DNA from: Gnetum montanum
Taxonomy: Eukaryota > Streptophyta > Gnetopsida > Gnetales > Gnetaceae
Assembly: GCA_015680685.1 (NCBI GenBank)
Contig: MNCI01017621.1
Span: forward strand, 64,001-128,000
Reading direction: 5' to 3'
Length of the DNA: 64,000 nucleotides
Below are positions 55,420 through 64,000 of this stretch, piece by piece. Every line of letters starts with the position of its first letter. The first letter of the stretch is position 1. Below the pieces are notes generated by a model that was not told the DNA's origin, did not search any database, and saw nothing but the letters and a program-made list of their open reading frames with translations. The translations under genes and the position numbers were made by a program.

Positions 55420-58400
55420 ATGTCCTACACTCATGAGGCCCGAGGGTGCATTGCCAAAATTGCATTTCTACTAGCATATGTTAATAATTTAACATGTATA
55501 TCAAAATTTTTCCTTTATGCATGTATACTAATGCTTTGCCTATTGCTTGTTAATTGTAGGATGTTTCTGAAGCTTATTTTGATAGTGGTTGAGCTTGTAG
55601 GCATCCTATGTTACATGAGTGAACCTGGTCTTAACACGCTTGCATCAAATATGCAAGTGGACCATCAGGTAGTGTCGTTCTAGGTAGGGGCTTGGAAGTT
55701 CTAGAATACCTATTATAGCAATTCAATGTGATCATGTGGTCACACTTAGTGGTGGAGGTTGCTAGTGCTATCACTAAGATGTTACTACCTGGGTCTAACT
55801 AGGGCATCCTGAAGTTTATCTTAGATGAGTCCACCACCAATGTTAATAGGGCATGTGGTTTGGATAGAGGTCCTAGGAGTGCTTGACAGTCATTTAGGGT
55901 ATGGCGCATGATGGGGTTTGCTTGTTATAACAAGTTCAACACTTTTTGTATCGTGTAGCGATTGCATACCCTATTTTAGAACCCACCTGAAACTATCTAC
56001 TATGTTGGAGGGTAAGTGCTTTTATGGCTCTCGCAGTGTTTCTCACTACTAGCTCATGTTAAATGGCTAACAGCTTGTGGTTAATGCCAAGATTAGAGTT
56101 GATGAGGAAGGCCTACATGATGAAGCGGACGCTCTAGCCTTAACCCACATTGCCTTGGAGGTGTTCTCATCATGCACAAATGTTTGGGTAGCCATGATTG
56201 AGTAGGTGGGACACAATCTGGAGGCCTACCTCTCTTGATACCTAAAGGCATATGAGTGATGCAAGATCCATGGCTAGTTGGATGAGAAGTGGGCTGCTAG
56301 TGAGATTAACATTGAGGAGATGCTTTTAGTGCCACCCCCATCTCACACCTCATTTGTACCACATATGTATCTATGTTTTGGCTCAGATGGTTGCTCATGT
56401 ATGCCTTTCAATTTGCCTCATTTGCATAATGCTAACATTTTTTTGCTTTGTGTTGTAGCGATGATTACCTTAATCGAGTGATGGTGATTACCACTAGTTG
56501 CATGGAGGCCACCCTCATCCTAAAATATGGTGATGTGAAGGGTGTGCAACATTGGTTGTGCCACAAGACACTAGATGCACTGATGGCTTGGATTACACAT
56601 GTTAGGTTAATGGACCTATTCTTAGCCCTTAGCCTAAGTATCCTAGTGGCCAAAATGATCACCATCATCGACTCCTTTAGTAGCAACGTCAGGCAGTTTA
56701 TCACCCAAGTGTGTGATGTGATAGTAGTGTTGGACCTCAGTGAGGCCTTCTTTGCTGTTCTCTTTAGCATCCCTGTTGATGGCCCAATGATTGTCGATAA
56801 GGCCAGTAGGGAGGTGGACTGTAGAGAAGAGATCGAGGACTAGTTGGAGGCCACTTGATCCCACAAGGGCATACTAATCAAAGATGGGCTAGTGCCTGAG
56901 GTGTAGGAGCTCTACCCTCTGTTCCATGCTCATGCCTTTCCAAAGCTACTTTTCCAAGGAAAGATCCTAGGGGTGGAATAGGCATGAGTGAGGAAGGAGG
57001 TGCTACTAGAGGGTATGAGGTTCAACTGGGTTGCGTACATAGCCACCAGTCTACATGAAAATTTTTTTAGGCTTCAATTTAACCTTCAGGTGAGGTCTCA
57101 CATCCATCTCGCATTCTTCGTAGGATACTTGCAAAGGTTCGTAGAGATTTTAGTTGTGAAAGATGATGGACGATGGATGGTGCAGGACCATGAGTAGCTA
57201 TCTAAGCCATGGATCAATCACATGCATACAGGACCCCCCAAAGGAGATCGATGAGTCATTATCAATAATGACCAAGGGTCTCGTGGGACACTTGCATTAT
57301 TTGTGCTATAGCATGGAAAAGGGTCCTTCAATTTACACTAGGGATGTGAGTAAGGTAGATCATTACATAGTTGAGATGGTGGGGTCATCTAGGGTCAAGA
57401 TCAAGAGGCTGCATCCTTAAGAGGAAGTTGCCCCTAAGATTAGGAAGCCAAGCATCAAAAGGATCTGCATCAAGCTTCAAAGCTTGCATGCAAATGTTGT
57501 AGGTAAGCACGTGTAACTTCTTGGATGCCTTAGTTGCATTCATGCATATAGTACTATTTTTTATATTTTTCTTTTATGCTACATTGTTAGTTAGTTAATG
57601 ATGTTCTATGCATACTAATGTGCTATATGTGTATGTGTGTTAATCATAAAGAAAAAAGAGAGGGCTGTAAGAGCAACAACCGAAGTAATAATGGAGGAAG
57701 CATCTCCTAAGGTCAAGGAGGAAAATGCTCAAGGAGATGAGCCTCACAAGGTGGTAGAGGCTCTTCAAAAATTGGAGAAAGAGGGATTCCACTACTCCAA
57801 TGGAGGTGATTTTGATAGTTTGTTTCATATTATATAGTTGGGTGAACCTCCTACACTCACGCTTGAGGGCTTGATGGGTAATCAACTTGTACTACCATAT
57901 GTCTTCCCTTGTTTACTCTAGTATCTTTAGTTGTTAAGCCATATGCTAAGTGCATCATCATATTACAGCATCAGATATTCCCACCAGAAATCCCACATCT
58001 ACCTACCACATGGAGCCATGGGTAGATATGCCAAATAAATTTTCCTTCATGGAAGACGTCATTGAGGATATGGTGGACTACTTGTGACAAGTGGACCCTA
58101 AGCTCGGTATGTGTGCAATGTTGTTTGCTTTGTGCTATCTTGCTCATTGCTCAAAAGCTTGGGTGCTAATATGTGTGCAACACCTATAGGTCCTAAGTTG
58201 TAGTGGGATCCAAGCAAGGTGGCCAAAGTGGACACTTTGCTCAACCTTCCCCCCAAAGTTTATCAAGTACCTCGTCACATGTATGAGACATCAAACAAGC
58301 ATGCACTTTCCTATGCAAAGGCATTATGGGTTTGTAGGTGCTTGAATAAGCACATGTGGAAACACATGCACGAACTGCAGGAGAGGATGACTAGCCAAGA

Positions 58401-59184
58401 TGAGAAGATCAAGGATATTCAATCCAAATATGATTTCATAGTGGCTAGCTCGTAGGGAGATGGAACTTGGCGTACGTTTAAGATTGAGTATGCCAGATAT
58501 TGGATAGCTCTTAGGGGTAAGAATGAGGCCATGTGAGAGTTGATAAAGTAGTGACTCTAGATAGATTTGCTCACCTAGAAGAACTAGGGTTGGAAGAATT
58601 ATAGCACTAAGGTTTATCGATGGGGATAGATGCAAAAAAGTCATAAGCATTAGTATAAGTGAGAGCATGACATGTACTTGTGATGGTACAAGGAAGAGTC
58701 TACTAAATGTTGCCGCCTCGAGATGTTTCTTAAGGCAATTGGTGGGAAGTAGCCATATGACATGTTCATGTAGAGTATGGTCATGAGTGACTCTCTTATG
58801 AGATGGATTGTCACCCCCTCTGGAGAGGCCTCTTCTACCACGTTTTCTATGGAGCTACTTGCATGGACCACCATGGACAAAGGCAAGACCTTTTCAGGTG
58901 TTGACTTTGTCCAGGAGTTTTGGGCACAACTTTTTGAAGCCAAGATCCTTTGTCACTTGGAGGTTGGCCTTGGAAAGTTAACCCTAGAACTCACCGATGT
59001 GGGATCCTCTCAAGTTAGCTAGTTTTTATGTTTTTCATGTTTTAAGTTAGCTCATATAGTGCATGTTTGCTTACTAATTGTGAATGTTTGTTAATGGTTG
59101 TGACAGGTACTAGGTGATGTTGTAGGTCCTAGTGACATGGTGGAGGAAGAAGAACTTCCATCTCCACCTAGCACCATTGGTTGA
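55420..59184 (+). pseudogene. Antisense multi-exon gene inside F
   Basis: Starts ATG 55420, 47 bases after the TATA box. Exons supported by splice signals: from 55560 (acceptor TTAATTGTAG), 56460-57502 (GTGTTGTAG| ... |GTAAGCACG), 57652-57877, 57969-58106 (TATTACAG| ... |GTATGTGTG), 58190-59013 (CACCTATAG|), 59107-59184 (GTTGTGACAG|, stop TGA). Readable parts: IRVDEEGLHDEADALALTHI; VMVITTSCMEATLILKYGDV; VLLEGMRFNWVAYIATSLHE (about 57000-57060); a coiled coil MHELQERMTSQDEKIKDIQS (58370-58430); acidic end VEEEELPSPPSTIG. A few stops and one frame slip, so this copy is dead, yet exon structure survived. I do not recognise the family. It may be an antisense ORF of Tat elements or a captured host gene. 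Confidence 0.5.
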
Positions 59185-59387
59185 ACATGACTAGATGTAC
59201 CTCCTATTGGGCTTTTTTACTATGTTTTTGCCATGTGATGTTATTCATGCTATGTATTGCTATGCATATTACATTTGCTATGGATGATTATCTACCAAAT
59301 ATAATGTGTAAACTTTTATCCCTATGTAATGATTTTATTGCATTATGAGTATGCGAGTTTGGGCCATTGTTGGCCATGGCAAGTTTG

Positions 59388-59803
59388 TTGTTTATTTAAA
59401 GCCTTGATGGGCCCCACACCAGTTTAAGGCCATAGTGGAAGGGCCAACGCCAGTTTTTGGCCATTTCAGGCTATGGCGATAGTTTAAGGCCATTTTGGAC
59501 CACAACTAGAGGGTTAAAAGTGATAGTTTAAGGCTATTCTAGGCCACATATCCTTAGTTTAAGGCCATTCTAGACCACAGTGATAATGGTAGTTTAGGGC
59601 CATTCCAGGCCTCTGTGAAGGAATTAAAAGTGATAGTTTTAGGCCATTCTAGGCTATTGGGTTGCTAGTTTAAGGTCATATTAGGTTGAGGTGGTAGTTT
59701 AAGGCCATTTTGGTCGCAGCAATGGAGATCAAGAGCGATAGTTTAAGGTTGTTCTGGGCCACAATGTTGCTAGTTTAAGGCCATGGTGGGCTAGGTATTG
59801 CTA
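59388..59803 (+). repeat. Tandem array after the antisense gene
   Basis: Eleven or so units of GTTTAAGGCCATTCTAGGCC with spacers of 10-25 bases, often ending in GATA or TGCTA. Units with AATTAAAAGTGATA or similar spacers are 44 bases, others about 30. Shares GTTTAAGG-C-AT-GTGG with the first units of the array at 49535. Confidence 0.8.
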
Positions 59804-60088
59804 TCTCCCTTTTTGAAATTTTGGATTTTATGGTTTTTATGCATTTTGATGTTTTTAAAGTGATAATTATAGAAGTGTAAACTAACAAGAAAATGTGTAA
59901 AAAGAGTGGATGAATGTGAGAACCAAGCAAATAAATATGTAATCTAAGCAATTAGGCTAAATGCAAATAACATGCTACCATGCTTACCTAATGCAACACG
60001 AATGCAATAGAAGTAGAAAATAGGATACAGGGCATGCAGAAGAAAATAGTGGGTAAGCATCAAGTGTGCTTTGGACTAAGGGGATACC

Positions 60089-60730
60089 TTAATCACACAG
60101 TTGCTTCATAACCCAGTGTGGGTTACAAGGTGCATAGGGCCTAGATTGCACTATTTGGTATTCTTCTTGATCCTCACTTACTACGTTAAAGGGAAACTCT
60201 ACCGAAAGGGCATCCTCTGGGAGGTCATTGGCTTCTTCTATCTTTTCAAATGTGTTTACCTCATGCATGTCATTGTCTACCACAGGTGCATTATTAGGAA
60301 TTTCAACCTCTGACCCTTGCTCCATATCTATGTTGTTGATGGCTAGAGGAGTAATGTTATCAACATGGATGATAACTTCACCACCTTCATCTAGAAGATG
60401 GATCACTTGATGAATCAAAGAGGAGACGACATGTAACTAGGCTAGCCAAGGCCTACCCAATATTAGGTTAAAGCCTAGCATCTCCTCTATGATAATAAAT
60501 TTGGTAGTGGTGGGGAATTGATCCCCTGCTATGAAAGCTATGTTGACTATGCCCCTAACAATGACACATAACCCATTGAAGGATTTTAGACATGTGGTTT
60601 TTGTTGGCTTAACCTGGTCTATGAGCCCTAGCTTGTTGACAATAGTGTATGAAATTACGTTTGTTGCTGCCCAGTCATCAACATGCACCCGACGAATCTT
60701 GCATTGCCCAACATGTATGGTGATGAACAT
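60089..60730 (-). pseudogene. Element F protease
   Basis: MFITIHVGQCKIRRVHVDDW followed by AATNVISY: the active-site D-G/T-G-A of relatives reads D-D-W-A, so it is inactive. Then LGLIDQVKPTKTTCLKSFNG, FPTTTKFIIIEEM and FNLILGRPWLA, the typical Tat/Ogre-like protease end. The frame continues through an acidic segment (60418-60089) and ends TAA directly before the candidate intron donor. Confidence 0.75.
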
Positions 60731-63700
60731 GGGAGTTGTTATGGCCTCATCCCTCTCAAGATTGACCTTGATTGCCTCATCATGAAATGCTAGTGATGTG
60801 GAACTTGATTCCTAGGGTGTAAGAGGCAACATCACTGTGTGGATGAAGTTCTCATCTGCAGGGATGTCCTCTATGATAGGAATGCAGGTCAACATCTACA
60901 TTAGTGCTTTGTGATGGATACATAAGGTTATGATTAGGTCATACAAGATCAGTGTTGTATTTTTTTGCTTGAGCACCTACTTGACTTGGGCTAATGCATC
61001 CATGAAGTCATTGCTATTGGCCATTTTTTTTGTTGGCTTTGACTTCCTTCATGCATCCTAAGAGGTGGATTTCTTGTGAAGGTGACTTAGGATTTGTTGG
61101 CTTGGCCCACGTAGGGTCCTCAATGCTTGGTTGCAATTTGCTAGTTGTGGCCTCATCAATTTTTTTGGCCATGGGAATCACAAATATAAGGGCTAGCTTA
61201 GGTGGACTGAGTGCTCTTTGGTCTTGACATTACCTAATCATCCTATTTGCAAGACACTCATTGGGTCTCTTAGGTTGTGCCACCTAGAGAGTTTGTTGAT
61301 GTTACCAACAAGATCGGCCGTTGGATGGGAAGGGACCAATGCATTGGCTATCATTGGGCTTTAGAAAGGTGAAGGGTTAGCATGTTGTGGCACCTTGACA
61401 ATGAAGGGCGGTTGAACTATTGTTTTTGTAACATGCTATGGGTTCCTAACCACAAAGGGCATTGTGGGTGCTTGAGGTGGTACTCTAACGACAAAAGGAG
61501 GCCTCAAACCCATAGGGGTTGAGGAGACCCTTACACTACCAGAGGGCACGTGGACCAAAAATGGTCATTGCACTAGTTCTAGGTTGTCATCAATGATGAT
61601 AGCGTTTAGGACATAACCAACATCGTCTACATTTAGAGTGTCCTTGTGCACCCTCATAGATTGATTCTGAGGCCTAACTAGGTTTGTAGCATCAAGGACC
61701 AGCACACCTCTATCGATCATCTTTTGTAGGTCATCTTGTAGGACTAGGCAGAAGTCTATACTATGACTGAACAACTGGTGGTAATGGCAGAACTGATCTA
61801 GCTTGAAATGTTTTGGGACCAAGGGCTCATTTAGTGTAGCTGAAGCAGGGTTTTTGAGCAACTTGCAGTATTTGTCATGTCTTTTGCAGACATCCTTAGA
61901 CATTTGCTTATATTGGATGCGCTCAGCTTTTAAAAGTTGTTCCAATAGCTCTGAGGGCTTTGGTGGCAATGGGGTGTACTTGGAGTGATCATTGCACTCG
62001 AAGTTAGGCTTTTGACTAACTTGCATTGTGGCAATTGCAGATGTAGGTGGGTTGGTTACCTTGGCACTAGGGTTGGTAGCTTTGTTGTCAGTTGGGCCTT
62101 TAGGTGGCTTGGTCATCAACCCCCAGTTGGTTGCCTTGGCCTCTTTGGCTACCACTACCATCATTGTAGTTCGCTTTCCCTTATCCCTATTTCTTTGTGC
62201 GTGCTAGTTCTTGTAGGACATGTAGGCCAGGTCCTTACTGGCTTGCTCTTGGTTTGGGTGAAGGCCTAGCTTGGGGATTGCAAGCCTAAGTAGCATAACT
62301 TTGACTTTATAAAATCATTAATGATGCCCTTGAAAATAGCTAAGAGATGTGCGTTGGCTATGGACTCTTGTATTTTGTTTAATGAGGCACTCAATCATTG
62401 GATGAATTTTTGCATAGGCTCTAAGTGGCCCTGCTTGAGTTGCATTAGTTGGTCCAAGGTTGCTTCAAGCTTTAGGTTGTACTTGAAACATGTCACGAAC
62501 TAGCTTAAGAGATCTTCTAGAGAGAGGATAGAGCCTTTAGGTAGCATGTGGTACCAGTTTAACACTTTGCCAGTCAATAACATGGTGAATACACACGTGA
62601 TGGCATGCGGCCATGCCTACAGTAGCAGGCACTCAGACTTGAATGTGACTAGATATGCATTCGGGTCTCCTTCATCGTTATTTGGTGAATTGAGGTAGTG
62701 GGACCCTAGCTAGTAGAGTTAAAGGTGTGATGGTAGGACTTATAGGGTTGTCTTGGTAGAAGTCCATCACTTTGACAATTTCAAAGGAGGCAGCTTTGAG
62801 TTGCTTCACCTCTTCTGTCAAGGTTTGGATTAGTTGAAATGGCTGGTCTAAATTTTCAAATGCTCTAGTTGGCTGTGTTGGTTGTGCTATCTAATGTGCT
62901 AGTTGTGTGGCCCATGATTTGATTGTAGGTTGTAGAACCATGCGAGGTGTTTGATGCATTGATTGTGTTATAGGAATAGTGATTGGGGCAAGCCACACAT
63001 GCGTGGGTTGCACTAATGTTGAAGGCACTAATAAAATAGGTGGGATGTATGGTACTTGAGTCATTTGGGGCCTAGAGATGGGTCCTATGTGAACATATGG
63101 CTAAGCTAGTGTGATTATTGCTAGTAAAGATAGCTATGCAGGTTGAGATGATGTCACAAAGGGTAAGTTAAAGGAAGTTGTTGCAACATAATGCATGTAT
63201 TGCATCTAATGGGTTGCCACTATAGACGTAGATCTAAGCTTGAGAGAGTGGGAAGGAAATGCCAGTGTTATGATCATCTTAGGGAGGATGGGTGAACTAA
63301 ACTAAGGGGGGGCTAGACTAGGGATTACTTGTTGGAAGATGGTGTGAAAGAGGACCTCATGTTCAGAGTGAGCTTCAAACTTGTCCTCTTCTTTCTGTAA
63401 GGCTTCCTTGTAGTCAGTTCCCATGTTGCACTCACCTACTCAAATGAGCTGGGATAATAATAGTGGTGGGACTCTGTGAGTAGGATGATGTCAAATGAGG
63501 AAATGATATACTTCCATCCATATCGATGGATTAGTTCAAAGTCCCATTTTGCCTCCATGTCAAGGTAATCTATAGGTAACCCTGCTTGGACCTTTGCACA
63601 TATAAAGTTGTATTACTCATTGTTGAGCGTAGTGTACTCTAGGTTTTGGACACATAGCCTAAGAGATTGCCTTGGCCTGGCCATCATAAGATTCACAGGG

Positions 63701-63780
63701 TTGCCAATCTCGATCTCTTGTTGAATAGGCAAGATATCAAGTACATTTGAAACTAACACCAAAGGTTGATCTAGGTTCAT
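60731..63780 (-). pseudogene. Element F gag
   Basis: Candidate start ATG 63780 (MNLDQPLVLVSNVLDIL). The N-terminal half is broken by stops. About 62760-62300 contains a gag-core-like stretch. The C-terminal part (62164-61565) reads FCHYHQLFSHSIDFCLVLQD, the C/H knuckle of Tat-type gag proteins, followed by DLQKMIDRGVLVL. Pro/Ala-rich sequence (61560-61300) leads to the protease. Not functional. Confidence 0.65.
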
Positions 63781-64000
63781 GATTGCATATCAAGTTGCAA
63801 AGGGAAACTGCGGAGGTTGCTTGTTATAAAATATAGTGGACCAAGTTGAAACTAACTCTATTTTGACTAATACCACTGACTACGCTCTTCACTGCGAACA
63901 GCTAACTATGATATCTATGCTGACTATGTTCTCCACTATGAAGAATCGACTATGGTCTCCATGACAAAGAGTTGACTACGTTGTTGACATTGGAGATGAC
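63781..64000 (-). other. Element F leader, partial
   Basis: Upstream of gag. It has several copies of the GACTACGCTCTTCACT-type motif (63880-63980) seen in F's U3, so F's 5' LTR or a related leader begins here. The PBS could not be identified and the LTR lies mostly beyond the window. Confidence 0.4.

Larger units (their letters stand above)
53569..60087 (-). other. Candidate 6.5 kb intron between PR and RT
   Basis: On the minus strand ATTAAG|GTATCC (exon end 60088) is a good donor, right behind the protease frame's TAA (60091-60089). TCTAGTTTACTTTTGTAG|GAAC (acceptor at 53570-53569) is a strong plant acceptor, right before the RT part. Ogre elements are known to splice an intron between gag-pro and RT. 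This one is far longer and holds an antisense gene. In this copy the joined frame is off by one base, which decay may explain. An inserted element instead of an intron is the main alternative. Confidence 0.5.
46525..64000 (-). mobile_element. Element F: Tat/Ogre-like minus-strand element
   Basis: Minus-oriented element inserted in E's 3' LTR and running off the window. Reading on the minus strand from the right: leader, gag (63780 to about 60731), protease (60730-60089), a 6.5 kb candidate intron (60087-53569) with an antisense gene, RT (53530-52480), gypsy RNase H (52440-52080), archaeal-type RNase H (51930-51490), integrase (51180-50110), tandem repeats, then 3' LTR ending at 46525. The double RNase H in that order is a Tat-lineage mark. 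All pol domains have stops or lost active-site residues. Confidence 0.75.

Overview
This window looks like a transposon-dense nuclear region of a seed plant with a very large genome. A gymnosperm is plausible, but the sequence alone cannot settle the species. The clues are nested LTR retrotransposons with plant Ty3/gypsy signatures (Athila- and Tat-like), strong CpG and CHG decay (many TAG stops where relatives have Gln), GT-AG introns, LTRs with TATAAATA boxes and AATAAA signals, and almost no host coding sequence. There is no bacterial, viral or CRISPR content. One scaffold gap (18479-18761) and four single N positions mark assembly joins.

Layout. 1-3100: AT-rich flank with a tRNA-derived SINE-like head and the only credible host gene, an unrecognised acidic protein on the minus strand (1895-2614) with a CpG-retaining upstream region. 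3100-4956 and 19093-20050: two halves of an old degenerate repeat, split by element A. 4957-19092: element A, an Athila-like element that lacks pol, closed by a GGTAC target duplication; a second, minus-oriented relative, element B (13162 to the gap), sits inside its 3' LTR. About 20050-33435: element D, a different Ty3/gypsy lineage whose order is gag, PR, an extra archaeal-type RNase H, RT, RNase H, INT; it is interrupted by element C (about 23738-30232), a gag-PR relative of A without RT-INT. 33436-46524: element E, the fullest member of the A/B/C/E family (gag, PR, RT, RNH, INT, linker, second ORF). 46525-64000: element F, a minus-strand Tat-like element nested in E's 3' LTR and running off the window.

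How the pieces relate. E, A, B and C share TGATGAG...CTCATCA-type LTR ends (decayed in E), a PBS that matches tRNA-Asp once CpG decay is allowed for, a gag with a CCHC-like knuckle, and a long T-rich linker. They form a loss series: E keeps everything, A lost PR through INT, C lost RT-INT and the second ORF, B lost pol and nearly all of the second ORF. The second ORF (ORF2) has an N-terminal part like the plant Transposase_32 'putative plant transposon protein' family and a long coiled-coil tail. In the two copies that keep ORF2 (A and E) it is preceded by its own promoter cassette, made of the same type of short palindromic motifs plus TATA box as that element's LTR U3, and by a leader intron ending right at the ATG. 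The two copies without ORF2 lack the cassette.

Element F carries a comparable accessory unit in another form. Between its PR and RT there is a 6.5 kb Ogre-like candidate intron. It holds a plus-strand (antisense) multi-exon gene with a promoter related to F's own LTR, followed by a tandem array related to the array after F's integrase. The accessory-gene-plus-own-promoter modules of A, E and F are the most interesting signal in the window.
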